A stretch of DNA of 64,000 nucleotides from NCBI RefSeq assembly GCF_022809115.1, contig NZ_JALGBH010000002.1, positions 1,181,543-1,245,542 on the forward strand, read 5' to 3'. Positions within the stretch are counted from its first letter, which is position 1, and each line of letters begins with the position of its first letter. Below the pieces are notes generated by a model, which worked only from the letters and a program-made list of their open reading frames with translations, made no database searches and was not told where the DNA came from. The position numbers were made by a program, and so were the translations under genes. Below, one piece after another: positions 52,945 to 63,297 of this stretch. The DNA is from Pedobacter montanisoli. Its GTDB lineage: Bacteria > Bacteroidota > Bacteroidia > Sphingobacteriales > Sphingobacteriaceae.

Positions 52945-53919
52945 TCTTATTCTTGCTGTAATTTCATGAGAACCAGAGGTAATACTCTTGATCTCTGATG
53001 TGGTATAATCATAAGTATAACCCACACTTACCTTATTCATCACATCAAAACCAAATGAACCTGTAAAAGCATCGTTTTTACGGTAACCGGCTGCTAACCA
53101 AACCAGGTTCTTATAGCCTACCTTTAAATTTACGTCAAATGCTTTGGGCATAGGGTTTACATATTTCAGCATTACAGAGGGTAGCACTGAAAAGTTGGTA
53201 TTTACCCAAAACCTGTATCCAGCGGTAACAAAATAATGTGCGGCATCTTTACCTTCTGTGTACTCACCATCAAATGCAAGTTTATTTTTAATCATCTGCT
53301 GCATTGAGGCACCAACATAATAGCCCGATCCATATAAATAAATACCCGCATTTAAATCTGGTGTGTATTTATTAATTTGTTCTGAAGTTCCTACCACCGG
53401 GTCATCAGGTTCCTCAAATTTTAATGCAGCATTATCTAAACCAAGTCTGTTAACTCCTGCCCCAAAACCAACCGCAAGATTAGCCACATTTGCAATAGAC
53501 AAATGATAAGCATAAGTAAAATTTGCTGTTAATCTGGTCAAAGGTCCCGTTTTATCGCTCAAAAAAACCACACCTATTGCATGGTGCGATAAAGAAGACT
53601 GATAATCAAACATTTCATCTTTGGTTTCAGGATCATTAATTCCCAGATCACTCGCCGTATAAGTAGCCATATCTCCGCCAAAAGAAACAGGCATGCTCAT
53701 GGTTAAATAAGCTGTTTTGGGTGCACTCTCCACTTTCTGCCACTGGTTACGCAGCCCCATCCTGATGTCTATACCATTGTACATTCCTGTAACAGCAGGG
53801 TTAATTACCGACATATTTTGCTGGTATTGCGAATAATGGGGCTTTTGCTGTGCATATGCACTTAATGCAGCAGATAGTAAAACGACCAATCCTGTTAATC
53901 TGTATTTAATTCCCATCAT
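52939..53919 (-). CDS. PorP/SprF family type IX secretion outer-membrane protein
   Basis: A 326-residue exported beta-barrel protein with the PorP/SprF pattern: QQKPHYSQYQQNMSVINPAVTGMYNGIDIRMGLRNQW after the signal peptide, HHAIGVVFLSDKTGPLTR, LNAGIYLYGSGYYVGASMQQ and a terminal SVGYTYDYTTSEI. Such proteins sit next to type B T9SS cargo and help retain it at the surface. Its start overlaps the adhesin stop by 4 bases (ATGA-like), forming an adhesin-porP pair. Confidence 0.92.
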   Translation of the reverse strand: MMGIKYRLTGLVVLLSAALSAYAQQKPHYSQYQQNMSVINPAVTGMYNGIDIRMGLRNQWQKVESAPKTAYLTMSMPVSFGGDMATYTASDLGINDPETKDEMFDYQSSLSHHAIGVVFLSDKTGPLTRLTANFTYAYHLSIANVANLAVGFGAGVNRLGLDNAALKFEEPDDPVVGTSEQINKYTPDLNAGIYLYGSGYYVGASMQQMIKNKLAFDGEYTEGKDAAHYFVTAGYRFWVNTNFSVLPSVMLKYVNPMPKAFDVNLKVGYKNLVWLAAGYRKNDAFTGSFGFDVMNKVSVGYTYDYTTSEIKSITSGSHEITARIRL

Positions 53920-56900
53920 CTTAAAACCGTTACAGAACCTGTGTATCTTTTTCGCCCGTTATTAGGCTCAATAATGTAATAATAAACTCCAACAGGAACA
54001 TCTATCCCGTTAAAACGTCCGTCCCATGGCGTGGTATAAGGTTTGGCAAAGAATACCTTTTGCCCGTAACGATTAAATATGGTTACTGTGCCTTCTTTAA
54101 TTGTTTCTAAATATTTAATATTCCAGGTATCGTTTTTCCCATCGCCATTTGGACTAAATACATTAGGTATATCTGGATTTTCATGTACAAATACATTAAA
54201 AGTTTTATAGGTGGTGCATTTATCAGATTTTACTTCTAAAGTATAAGTAGTAGTTTTATCCGGACTTGCCACAGGATTTAGCTCTGTATCGCTACTTAAT
54301 CCATCTGATGGCGACCATTTATAAATAAGTTTGTTACCTGTTACCCCCACATTGAACTTTTTCTCTCCGCCCAGTATGATATGCATATCATCACCTTTTA
54401 TAATTTGTGGATTTTCATTTACTTCAATGCTAAAGGTCTTTTCATCCGTACAGGCATGGTCTGTGGTAAATACCACTTTAATATCAAATTTACCAGGCCC
54501 TGCTATTGCGGGACTAAACAATCCTGATGCTGACACGCCTTTACCTGTAAACACAGCATTTACAGGTACATTATTCTCATTATTAAATATCAGTTGTACC
54601 GGACTGTCATATTCACAAAGAGGTGGTACATTTTCAATCTTTACCACAGGTGCAGGATAAACTGTTACCTGTATAGGATTAGAAGTGGTATAACAGTTCT
54701 GACCTGAGTAAGCCACCATTACCACATTATAAGTTTCAATTTTACCTGTATTAGGATACTTATGGGAGAAAATCTGTCCCGGTTGCGGTTTGCTATATGC
54801 AACTGTTGAGGCTGTATTGTTTTTACCTGCTTTATAATCAAAAATCCATTCTACCCTTGTAATAGACCCGAAGCTAACTGAACTGTTTTGTTCAAATAAG
54901 ATTTCGCTATTGGTACAAAACGTTTGGTCTGATTTAGCTTTGATTTCTGTAATAAGTGGAGTTGCTCCATTAATTACTACTTGTTTGGTCAATGTTACCG
55001 AACAACCATTTAGATCTGTAGCTGTTACCTTTACCGTATATTTACCTACACTGTTATACTTATGCTTAGGATTTTGTAAAGTACGTTGTGAAAGGTCATT
55101 TGAACCATCGCCAAAATCCCATGACCATGCAGTGATATTTCCAGAAAGCACACGACCTTCAAAACTTACCATATCTGCCACACATGATTCAGGCAAATCA
55201 AAATCTACTGTTGGAGATAAATTAACTACGATGTCTTTTTCTATTGTTTGAGAACACATTCCACCGGTCGTTGCAGTCAGTTTTACTTTATAAGTACCTT
55301 CTTTAGTATAAACATGTTCGGGGGTTTCACTGGTAACAATAGCCGTACCATCGCCAAAATCCCATTGATAAGCTATAGCCGTATTTTGCGGAACCAGAGT
55401 TTTATTGATAAAAGTTAGTTTATTACCCGAACAGCCTATAGCTGGTATTTCAAAATCTGCAACCGGCAGATCTATAATCATAATTTTTTTGGTGATAAAA
55501 AGCGCACAGCCCGTTTCTGTGGTACCGTATAATTTGATTTCCTTTTCGCCGGGAGTTGTATAAGCATGCTTAGTATCTTTATCTGTTGAGATTTCACCAT
55601 CTCCAAAATCCCATTTCCAGTTCTGGGTTGTATTGGTAATACCTAATGACAGGTTTTTAAAATCGATTGAAGCGTTGATACAGGCAGCGGCAGGAAGAGA
55701 AAAATCAGGTTTAAACACATCAAATTTAGTAGAAATTACCTGTTCACTGGAACAATCTTTACCTGCAGGCGGAACTACAGTAGCCGTAAGTTCAAAGGTA
55801 CCTCCTTGCGCAAAATAACTGGCAGGAACATTATACTTGTATAAATAGTAAGTTGTACCATCAACAACATATGTGGTATAGGCAGGTGTATTAATGGTTT
55901 CTACTTTCTTACCATTATTTAAATTCCAAATGATCTTATCTGTTAGGAAAGGTAATTGCAATACGCTTTCAAAATCTGTTCCCGCACAAAAATTAGTTGA
56001 AGCAACGCTACTACCCTGCTCAAACATTTTAATATTTGAGCTAAGGTTTTTTAAATCTGTACCTGCTAAATAAGCATAAGATTCTACTGTACCATAGCCA
56101 TAAGCAATGGCTACGAAACCGCCATCTGCTTTTAATCTATGTTGCGCAGCCATACCGGTAACATCAATAACCGCATAACTGTAATCACTGTTAGGTATGG
56201 TTTTAAAACTCCCGTTAAAATTATTTCCATCTAAAGTAAAACCATTAATATCTGCTGTTTTGATAATGATGTTTAAGTAATAATTTATAATGTTGGTATT
56301 TACTCCTGTTACACTATTTAACTTTGAATATACCGTTATATCCTTCAATGTTTGCTCTATAGGATTCAATATGGTCATTTCCGGATCGCCGGGAAAAGGC
56401 TGATTGGGGGTTTGAATTGGATGATTATTAATATTACAGGTTTGTGAGGTCTGATATTGTGCTACAGCTATAGGATGATCAGACTTAATAACATTGGCTG
56501 TTTTTGAAGAAAATGTAATCATACTTCCCTTTGAATAAGGGTTTTTTAGTGTAATTCCATTTACAGTGCTTGTACTTCCGTTAATATTAACTGTGGTATT
56601 ATCTTCTGCTACTATTATCCTTATCACATCGCTGTTCCCATGTTCAGTATTGTAAAAGGGTGCCGAAACAAAGTTTTTACCCCATGAAGAAACCGGAAAC
56701 ATCTGCTGTAAAAGGTTATCTCCTCCACTTGGGTTGCGGCTACTTCCACTTTCACAAAATGCCGTCCAAGTACTACCAGAGAATACGGCAAAAGCTTTAC
56801 AGTTGGTAGATTTAATATAAGTTCCCGAAACGTCTCCTGAAGCTTGAAACTGATAAATTTCACCTTTATTTAAGGTCAACTGAAATGCCTGCCCCGCTTT

Positions 56901-57464
56901 GCGGTTTGCATTTGAACTGGTTTGTGTAGGTAATATTTCCAATTTAGTATTGTCTTCAATACTTACAATGGTAAACTGCGAATAAGGAGGTATATTAGCT
57001 GTACCGCCATTCTCATAAGAAAATGTATAATATTGGTTTTCTAAAGCTGATGTGGGCAAAACCAGTGTAGATCCCGTACGGGCATTATTAGATATAACCT
57101 CATACAGAGAAACAGGTTGAGTTGTAGTAACATGAACAGCTTTATTTTTTTCAACCTGGTCAGAAGTTCCTATATAAACATCAACTGTATTAGGGTTAAT
57201 AAAAACAGGTGTAACCACATTAGCAGTTACTGTGCCGCTGGCAATTACTTTTGTTCCAATCGTTACGGTATAATCGGTATTTACATCTGATGAGAGGAAA
57301 AGCGTCATCCTTGAAGCCAGACCATCTATATGCCCGGTATAGGCTAACCAGAAATCGGTGCCTTTATTGGATGTATATTGTGCAAACGCACCGTGTATAT
57401 TTAAAACAATAAAAAAGCTAAGAACCCAAAAGCCTTTGCACTTGCTAAAAATGCTATTAAGCAT
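53916..57464 (-). CDS. giant PKD-domain surface protein with gliding-motility (type B) C-terminus
   Basis: A ~1182-residue secreted protein starting at ATG 57464 (MLNSIFSKCKGFWVLSFFIVLNIHGAFA signal). The N-terminal ~500 residues contain an IgGFc-binding-like region (TSNKGTDFWLAYTGHID..., NYTVTIG-type strands), followed by several PKD domains (WKWDFGDGE, YQWDFGDGT, WSWDFGDGSND). The C terminus is the gliding-motility-associated CTD (NIPNVFSPNGDGKNDTWNI, IFNRYGQKVFF, GVYYYIIEPNNGRKRYTGSVTVLR), a type B T9SS signal. Likely an adhesin paired with the PorP/SprF gene downstream. A TTG at 57497 is less likely. Confidence 0.88.
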   Translation of the reverse strand: MLNSIFSKCKGFWVLSFFIVLNIHGAFAQYTSNKGTDFWLAYTGHIDGLASRMTLFLSSDVNTDYTVTIGTKVIASGTVTANVVTPVFINPNTVDVYIGTSDQVEKNKAVHVTTTQPVSLYEVISNNARTGSTLVLPTSALENQYYTFSYENGGTANIPPYSQFTIVSIEDNTKLEILPTQTSSNANRKAGQAFQLTLNKGEIYQFQASGDVSGTYIKSTNCKAFAVFSGSTWTAFCESGSSRNPSGGDNLLQQMFPVSSWGKNFVSAPFYNTEHGNSDVIRIIVAEDNTTVNINGSTSTVNGITLKNPYSKGSMITFSSKTANVIKSDHPIAVAQYQTSQTCNINNHPIQTPNQPFPGDPEMTILNPIEQTLKDITVYSKLNSVTGVNTNIINYYLNIIIKTADINGFTLDGNNFNGSFKTIPNSDYSYAVIDVTGMAAQHRLKADGGFVAIAYGYGTVESYAYLAGTDLKNLSSNIKMFEQGSSVASTNFCAGTDFESVLQLPFLTDKIIWNLNNGKKVETINTPAYTTYVVDGTTYYLYKYNVPASYFAQGGTFELTATVVPPAGKDCSSEQVISTKFDVFKPDFSLPAAACINASIDFKNLSLGITNTTQNWKWDFGDGEISTDKDTKHAYTTPGEKEIKLYGTTETGCALFITKKIMIIDLPVADFEIPAIGCSGNKLTFINKTLVPQNTAIAYQWDFGDGTAIVTSETPEHVYTKEGTYKVKLTATTGGMCSQTIEKDIVVNLSPTVDFDLPESCVADMVSFEGRVLSGNITAWSWDFGDGSNDLSQRTLQNPKHKYNSVGKYTVKVTATDLNGCSVTLTKQVVINGATPLITEIKAKSDQTFCTNSEILFEQNSSVSFGSITRVEWIFDYKAGKNNTASTVAYSKPQPGQIFSHKYPNTGKIETYNVVMVAYSGQNCYTTSNPIQVTVYPAPVVKIENVPPLCEYDSPVQLIFNNENNVPVNAVFTGKGVSASGLFSPAIAGPGKFDIKVVFTTDHACTDEKTFSIEVNENPQIIKGDDMHIILGGEKKFNVGVTGNKLIYKWSPSDGLSSDTELNPVASPDKTTTYTLEVKSDKCTTYKTFNVFVHENPDIPNVFSPNGDGKNDTWNIKYLETIKEGTVTIFNRYGQKVFFAKPYTTPWDGRFNGIDVPVGVYYYIIEPNNGRKRYTGSVTVLR

Positions 57465-57576
57465 ACAATAAAAATCAGTTAATAGTTTGTTGGGCAAAAC
57501 AATGAGCGCTATTTTTGCCTTATGCTAAAAACAGAAGGAATACCTGCAAAGACTTGTTACCGTTCTTTTTCTTAAG

Positions 57577-58032
57577 CTAAGAAAGCAAACTTTGCCTTGC
57601 TATAAATTCTAATTGTTTGTTGGCTATCAGCAGTTTTTCAGTTAACTCCTTGTTTTCTTTACGCAAGTTATATATTTCTATGGCTTTGTCAATATTAATC
57701 TTCAAATCTTCTAATATCCACGGTTTCTGAATATATCTATAAACTTCGCCTTTGTTAATAGCATCTATTACAGCATCAATATCTGTATAACCTGTTAAAA
57801 TCATTCTTATAGGGTCCGGATGTACCGCTAATATCGAAGCTAAAAATTCAACTCCGGTGGTTTTTGGCATCCTTTGATCAGAAATGATGACCTGAATATC
57901 TTCAGTTTCAAGTATTTTTTTGCCTTCCTCTGCAGATTCGGCCGTAAAAACTTTATACATTCTTCTGAAGGTAGCCATAAACGCACTTAAATTATGTGGT
58001 TCATCGTCAACGTATAGTATATTTGCGCTCAT
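57577..58032 (-). CDS. stand-alone receiver-domain response regulator
   Basis: A 151-residue receiver: ILYVDDEPHNL with D9-D10, phosphoacceptor D52 (IISDQRMPKTTGVEF), LTGYTD switch and K in YIQKPW. A C-terminal helix (KENKELTEKLLIANKQLEFIA) follows, without an output domain. Its receiver is closely similar to that of the hybrid at 63298 (shared DQ.MP.TTGVEF, HPDPIR, YRYIQKPW). It is divergent from the Rv1355c-like gene across a palindrome-bearing 111-base gap. Confidence 0.9.
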   Translation of the reverse strand: MSANILYVDDEPHNLSAFMATFRRMYKVFTAESAEEGKKILETEDIQVIISDQRMPKTTGVEFLASILAVHPDPIRMILTGYTDIDAVIDAINKGEVYRYIQKPWILEDLKINIDKAIEIYNLRKENKELTEKLLIANKQLEFIARQSLLS

Positions 58033-58083
58033 ATATTGGTAATAAAAAGTTAAAATTACCTTTTTAATGTTACTCTAAAAAAC

Positions 58084-58119
58084 TAATTTAGTTGTTTTAA
58101 TATTGTAACGACTAAATTA
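58084..58119. promoter_or_regulatory. divergent-promoter palindrome
   Basis: TAATTTAGT (58084-58092) and ACTAAATTA (58111-58119) are exact complements; GTT/AAC inside also pair, with one T/G mismatch. It is centred between the two divergent genes and is a candidate operator. Confidence 0.5.
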
Positions 58120-58143
58120 TTTAAAAGTTTATTTTTTTACTAA

Positions 58144-60474
58144 ATGTTTTCTAAAACTAAATCGGAAATAATACCCGGCTCGCTATTAGCTCATCTCCAT
58201 AATACCGATTTTACTTACACACCCGTTTTTTTCGATTTAAATATAGAAGAGCAAAAAGAAAATTTGCTTGATCTCTTAGAAAACAACAATCGTATTGAAG
58301 TATTTGACTCTATAATTGCACAGGTTTCAGAATATTTAAAATGTGTTAAACCTGGTTTAGCGCTCTTACCAAAAGCAGAGCTTGAAAAACTGGTTGAGCA
58401 AAGATTTGCCGAAAGATCAACCGATTATTATGGACTGTGGGTGTTCTATCCCTGGAATAATCGCCTTGTTCACCTTTTAAACGAAGAAGAATTTTGTGAG
58501 GTTAGAACTAACCGAAATAAGTATAAAATAACTTCAGAAGAACAACACACCCTGTCTCAAAAAAAGATTGGTATAATGGGTCTTTCGGTTGGACAGTCTG
58601 TTGCCTTAACTCTGGCTATGGAGCGCGGTTTTGGCGAGTTACGCATAGCCGATTTCGATTTACTGGATTTAAGTAATTTAAACCGTATCAGAACAGCAGC
58701 ACACAATATTGGTTTACCTAAAACTGTAATTGTAGCCCGCGAAATTGCCGAACTGGACCCTTACCTAAAAGTTACCTGCTTTCATGAAGGTATCACTGCT
58801 AACAATCTAGATGTTTTCTTAAACGGAAATGGCAAACTGGATTTGCTTATAGATGAATGCGACAGTTTTGACATTAAAATAAATGCCAGAAAAAAAGCTA
58901 AAGCATTAGGCATACCTGTATTAATGGAAGGTAGTGACAGAGGTACAATAGACATAGAACGTTTTGATCTGGAACCGCAAAGACCTGTGTTACATGGTAT
59001 GGTTGACCATTTAGATATGGACAATTATGCAAACCTGAAAACCATGGAAGAAAGGTTACCTTATATTAGTGCTGTTACCGGAATTGAAACGCTTTCTCCA
59101 CGTATGAAAGCTTCTGCTGTAGAACTTATGGCTACCATCTCTACCTGGCCGCAACTGGCCAGTGCTGTAACTTTTGGCGGTGGTGTTTCTGCTGATCTTT
59201 CAAGAAAAATATTACTTCATCAATTAGATATTTCAGGAAGATTTTTCCTTGATCTGGATGAACTGATCAGTGATCCTGATAAAACGGAACAGAAACAAGA
59301 TCATCAGGAGATTAAACCATGGTCTGTAACAGATATTGAAACTTATATTCAGGATAACAGTTTTGATCAGTATGTTCACAGTGGCATCAATTTAGAAGAA
59401 AAAGAGCTTGCCTTGCTTATAGAAGCAGCCCGTAAGGCACCATCAGGTGGGAATAACCAACCATGGAGGTGGCATTATCAAAACAGAACATTACACTTAT
59501 TTCTTGAAGAAAGTTCTGCTCAGGCTTATTTAGATCCTGCATTTATTTCTTCATATATCTCTTTAGGTGCTGCAATAGAAAATCTTTTGTTAACCGCAGC
59601 CACACTTAAGCTTAAAGTAAACTGGCAGTTTACACCTCTTTTGGCGCCTAAACACATTGCATTATTTAGTTTTGAAAGAGGTTTTGAAGCCAATGATCTG
59701 CAACTCAGCCTTGCTGCACAAATAACAAACAGACATACCAACAGAAAAATCACGCCTAAACAGTTAATATCTACAGATAAACTGGAATATTTGGGCGGAT
59801 TAGCAGAAGATATTGATGGCATCAGCTGTAAGTTTATTAGTGATACCGAAAAAATTGCACTCATTTCTAATATTGCTGCTCATTGTGATTTGTTACGTAT
59901 GTTTATACCTGAAGCATACCATGATTTCGTAAACAGGGAAATGCGATGGAATTTAGATGAGGTAAACTCTACAGAAGATGGTATAGGCATACATACCTTA
60001 GATCTTGGCAATACAGACCAGGTGGGCATCAAATTGGCTAAGGATGCAAAAGCGATACAATTTTTAAAAACGATAAACGGAGGAAGCGGATTTAAACGCC
60101 TTACCAGAGATCAGTTGATGGCCTCTTCGTGTTTAGGTTTAATTTCTGCAAGTGATATGAGTACTGTTTCTTACCTCAAGGCAGGTCTTGCTGCCGAAAG
60201 GTTATGGTTAGGTGCTACAGATATAGAAATACAGGTACACCCTTTAAATGTACCACTGATCTTCTTTTACAAAAATTCCATTGAAAATAATTTAAGTATC
60301 GATTCTTTTGAAAAAGAGAAATTATTTAATTTGGAAAGCGATTTAAGAGGTATTTTTGAGCTTGATGAGCAGCAGCAACCTATGTTTATGTTTAGATTAT
60401 TTATAGCCAGTTCTTCACCTGAAAGAACCATAAGAAAATCAACTTATAAAATATTTTCAAGTGGAAGAGAATAA
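58144..60474 (+). CDS. Rv1355c-like ThiF (E1-like) adenylyltransferase / nitroreductase fusion
   Basis: A 776-residue protein. N-terminal ~110 residues are unassigned; residues ~140-370 form a ThiF/E1-like Rossmann domain (KKIGIMGLSVGQSVALTLAMERGFGELRIADFDLLDLSNLNRIR, then KLDLLIDECDSFDIKINARKKA). The second half from ~410 is a nitroreductase-like FMN domain (LLIEAARKAPSGGNNQPWRWH). This matches the Rv1355c family. The E1-like loop reads GLSVGQS rather than GxGxxG and no CxxC zinc pair is visible, so substrate activation may be non-canonical. It is followed by a GNAT-like gene overlapping by 14 bases. Function unknown; possibly small-molecule signalling. Confidence 0.8.
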   Translation: MFSKTKSEIIPGSLLAHLHNTDFTYTPVFFDLNIEEQKENLLDLLENNNRIEVFDSIIAQVSEYLKCVKPGLALLPKAELEKLVEQRFAERSTDYYGLWVFYPWNNRLVHLLNEEEFCEVRTNRNKYKITSEEQHTLSQKKIGIMGLSVGQSVALTLAMERGFGELRIADFDLLDLSNLNRIRTAAHNIGLPKTVIVAREIAELDPYLKVTCFHEGITANNLDVFLNGNGKLDLLIDECDSFDIKINARKKAKALGIPVLMEGSDRGTIDIERFDLEPQRPVLHGMVDHLDMDNYANLKTMEERLPYISAVTGIETLSPRMKASAVELMATISTWPQLASAVTFGGGVSADLSRKILLHQLDISGRFFLDLDELISDPDKTEQKQDHQEIKPWSVTDIETYIQDNSFDQYVHSGINLEEKELALLIEAARKAPSGGNNQPWRWHYQNRTLHLFLEESSAQAYLDPAFISSYISLGAAIENLLLTAATLKLKVNWQFTPLLAPKHIALFSFERGFEANDLQLSLAAQITNRHTNRKITPKQLISTDKLEYLGGLAEDIDGISCKFISDTEKIALISNIAAHCDLLRMFIPEAYHDFVNREMRWNLDEVNSTEDGIGIHTLDLGNTDQVGIKLAKDAKAIQFLKTINGGSGFKRLTRDQLMASSCLGLISASDMSTVSYLKAGLAAERLWLGATDIEIQVHPLNVPLIFFYKNSIENNLSIDSFEKEKLFNLESDLRGIFELDEQQQPMFMFRLFIASSSPERTIRKSTYKIFSSGRE

Positions 60475-61171
60475 ACCAGAGATCACAGATTTATACTTTA
60501 AAGCGTTTAGAGCGGTTGAAGACAGGGCGTCCTGCATGAAATTTATTGAGGGGCATACGCATGTATTGGAAATATTTGGAATTACACAAATTACCTCTGC
60601 AAAAATAGATTGGGTATTAAATCCAGATGTATATGTTGTACAGGTTTCTGCAGAAGAAGGCGGAAAAGCATTAGGTGGTGGCCGTATTCACATGGCTAAC
60701 AGAAAGCAACCTTTACCCATTGAAGACGCTGTAGGTGAGATGGATAGCAGAATTTATGGCTTGGTAGATCAGCAGGTTGAGATCGGTATCGGAGAATTTT
60801 GTGGCTTATGGAATTCATGGGAAATTGCAGGGCTTGGTGTAGGAAGTATTCATTTAGGTCGTACTTTTATTGCTCTGGCGCATACTTTAAAGCTAAAAAC
60901 TTTATTGGGTTTATGTGCTCCGGCTACTTACCGCAATTCTTTAAGAGTGGGTTTCAGAGTGCTTAAAGAGCTAGGTGTTGATGGTAAGTTTTATTATCCA
61001 GCCGAAGATCTGACAGCTACCGGGTTAATTATTGAAGATCTGGAAAACCTGCCCCTTGCCGTAGAAGAAGAACGTTTGGCCATACAGAAATTAAGAACAA
61101 AAGAATTAACAAAAACAACCATAACCACCTCAAAAGGCAATGAAATAACTTTGCACTTCGACCTTCTCTAA
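60461..61171 (+). CDS. GNAT-like protein of unknown function (GTG start)
   Basis: A 236-residue protein. The GTG at 60461 starts inside the preceding gene. A beta-alpha arrangement with VYVVQVSAEEGGKALGGGRIHMANRK, EIGIGEFCGLWNSWEIAGLGVGSIHLGRTFIALAHTL and a final LLGLCAPATYRNSLRVGFRVLKELG resembles an acyl-transferase (N-acyl homoserine-lactone-synthase or GNAT) fold, but no acetyl-CoA motif is certain. It is translationally coupled to the Rv1355c-like gene and followed two bases later by a kinase gene, suggesting it makes or modifies a small molecule sensed by the downstream kinases (inference). Confidence 0.6.
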   Translation: MEENKPEITDLYFKAFRAVEDRASCMKFIEGHTHVLEIFGITQITSAKIDWVLNPDVYVVQVSAEEGGKALGGGRIHMANRKQPLPIEDAVGEMDSRIYGLVDQQVEIGIGEFCGLWNSWEIAGLGVGSIHLGRTFIALAHTLKLKTLLGLCAPATYRNSLRVGFRVLKELGVDGKFYYPAEDLTATGLIIEDLENLPLAVEEERLAIQKLRTKELTKTTITTSKGNEITLHFDLL

Positions 61172-61172
61172 A

Positions 61173-63275
61173 ATGAAAGTAGTTAAATTTATCATTCTCA
61201 TATTTTCGCTATTTTTCTTTGGAAAGAGCTTTGGGCAAAGCAAACTGCAACTCTATCCCCTTTCAGATAGTACAACTTATACCATAAATGATGTTATTGC
61301 ACACAGTGATAAATTTCATGGTGTGAGTTCAAACCTGTTGAATTTAGGATTAGGCCATAAGAATGTATGGCTTAAAATTATCAATCCTAAAGCCGCCGAC
61401 ATGGAATCTTTGCTGATTGACCAGTCGAGACTTAGTTATCTAAATCTTTATTTCGTAAAAGACCAAAAGGTAGTTAAAACCATAGCTTTAAGTGGTACCC
61501 AACTGGTTCCCTGTTCTAAAGAAATAGGAAATGTTAAGATTTTTAAGATCAATGAGTTTCAAGGAAATACAGATCTCTATTTAAACCTGATTTCTAAAGA
61601 AATCTTTCTGGCTCCTGTTATGCTCAACACAAAAGCTGAGAATACTGCCCTGCTCATGAACAGAGATGTTTATTTTGGTCTTTATACAGGTGCCGTACTC
61701 ATCATGTTTGTTTACAACTTATTTCTTTTTTTAAGTGTAAGAGACAAAAACTATTTCCTGTATATTTCTTATATGCTGTTTACCTGGCTAACCCAGATAT
61801 CTATTATGGGCTACGCTACCAAGTTTTTTTGGCATAACAGCAATTGGATGCACCAGCATTCAGTCGTTATTTTTTCTATACTAGGTTTAATTTTTGGTAT
61901 TTACTTTACTTTAAATTTCCTGAAAGTACAGCAATACATACCTAAACTGGCGGTATATTTTAAAATATTATTGATTGTTTCCATTGTTGTACTTGTTCTG
62001 TCTGTATCTACAGGTTCAAGTGTATTTTTTCCTATTATGCAGTTATTAACGCTTTTAAGCTGCATTTTGGCCTATATCTCTGCTATTATCATTTATTTTA
62101 AAAAGAAATACTCACCTGCACGTTATTATCTTATTGCCTGGTCTATTCTGATAATAGGTGTAATTCTGTTCCTGATTAAAGACTATGAGATTATACCCTA
62201 TAACAACTTTACTATCTATATGCTCCAGATTGCCACTGTGGTAGAAATATCACTGCTTTCTTTTGCACTTGCAGACAGTATTAACTTTGTAAAGAAAGAG
62301 AACGAAAGCATACAGAAACAGGCGCTTGCTACTTCTCTTGAAAATCAAAAGCTTATCCAGGAACAAAATATTATTTTGGAGCAAAAAGTTAAGGAGCGAA
62401 CAGAAGAATTAGAAGAGATCAATCACACTTTAAACCATACTTTAACTAACCTTAAATCTACTCAGTCGCAACTGGTAGATGCCGAAAAAATGGCTGCTTT
62501 AGGTCAGTTAACTGCAGGTATTGCACATGAGATTAACAACCCTATAAACTTTGTTACTTCTAATATCAAACCTTTACAATTAGATATTGACGATCTGAGA
62601 GAAATCATCAGTAAGTATGAACATCTGGATCCTGAAGGAGATATAACACAGCAATTAAAACAAATCAACGACTTTAAGAAACAAATAGATCTTGATTTTG
62701 TCAATAAAGAAATTACTTCTCTCCTTTCGGGGATTAGTGAAGGTGCGAAACGAACAGCCGAAATTATCAGAAGTTTAAGGAATTTCAGTCGCGTAGATGA
62801 AACGGATATGAAGCCTGTAGATCTGAATGAAGGTTTGGCTTCTACTCTGGTATTGGTACGGAACAATATTCCCGATAACCTTACCGTTATTAAGGAATTC
62901 GGCGTAATACCTAAGGTAGAATGCTTACCGGGAAAAATCAATCAGGTTTTCATGAATTTGGTTTCTAATGCCATACAGGCTATTAAATCTAAAAATGAAC
63001 CTGATGTAGAAGAGTTTTTAACTGTAAAGACCTGGAGCATTGATGACCAGGTATTTATCAGCATAAAGGATAGTGGAACAGGAATGACAGAAGAAGTGAG
63101 AAATAAGATTTTTGAACCCTTTTTTACCACAAAAGATATTGGAGAAGGTACCGGTTTAGGATTGTCTATTGTGTTTGGGATTATTGAAAAACATAAAGGA
63201 AACATAGAAGTTATTTCACAGCTGGGTGAAGGAACAGAATTTATTATTACCTTGCATACTAATCTACCAAACTAA
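61173..63275 (+). CDS. 7TM-DISM sensor histidine kinase
   Basis: A 700-residue kinase: signal peptide, DISMED2-like extracellular domain to ~165, a seven-helix membrane region (~170-370), a coiled-coil (NQKLIQEQNIILEQKVKERTEELEEINHTL), HisKA with the phospho-histidine in LTAGIAHEINNPINFVTSNI, and HATPase_c (FMNLVSNAIQAIK, DSGTGM, GTGLGLSIVFGI). Starts two bases after the GNAT-like gene, so co-transcribed, and is followed by a receiver-kinase hybrid 22 bases later. Confidence 0.92.
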   Translation: MKVVKFIILIFSLFFFGKSFGQSKLQLYPLSDSTTYTINDVIAHSDKFHGVSSNLLNLGLGHKNVWLKIINPKAADMESLLIDQSRLSYLNLYFVKDQKVVKTIALSGTQLVPCSKEIGNVKIFKINEFQGNTDLYLNLISKEIFLAPVMLNTKAENTALLMNRDVYFGLYTGAVLIMFVYNLFLFLSVRDKNYFLYISYMLFTWLTQISIMGYATKFFWHNSNWMHQHSVVIFSILGLIFGIYFTLNFLKVQQYIPKLAVYFKILLIVSIVVLVLSVSTGSSVFFPIMQLLTLLSCILAYISAIIIYFKKKYSPARYYLIAWSILIIGVILFLIKDYEIIPYNNFTIYMLQIATVVEISLLSFALADSINFVKKENESIQKQALATSLENQKLIQEQNIILEQKVKERTEELEEINHTLNHTLTNLKSTQSQLVDAEKMAALGQLTAGIAHEINNPINFVTSNIKPLQLDIDDLREIISKYEHLDPEGDITQQLKQINDFKKQIDLDFVNKEITSLLSGISEGAKRTAEIIRSLRNFSRVDETDMKPVDLNEGLASTLVLVRNNIPDNLTVIKEFGVIPKVECLPGKINQVFMNLVSNAIQAIKSKNEPDVEEFLTVKTWSIDDQVFISIKDSGTGMTEEVRNKIFEPFFTTKDIGEGTGLGLSIVFGIIEKHKGNIEVISQLGEGTEFIITLHTNLPN

Positions 63276-63297
63276 ATTAATACTTATATGAGTTCTA

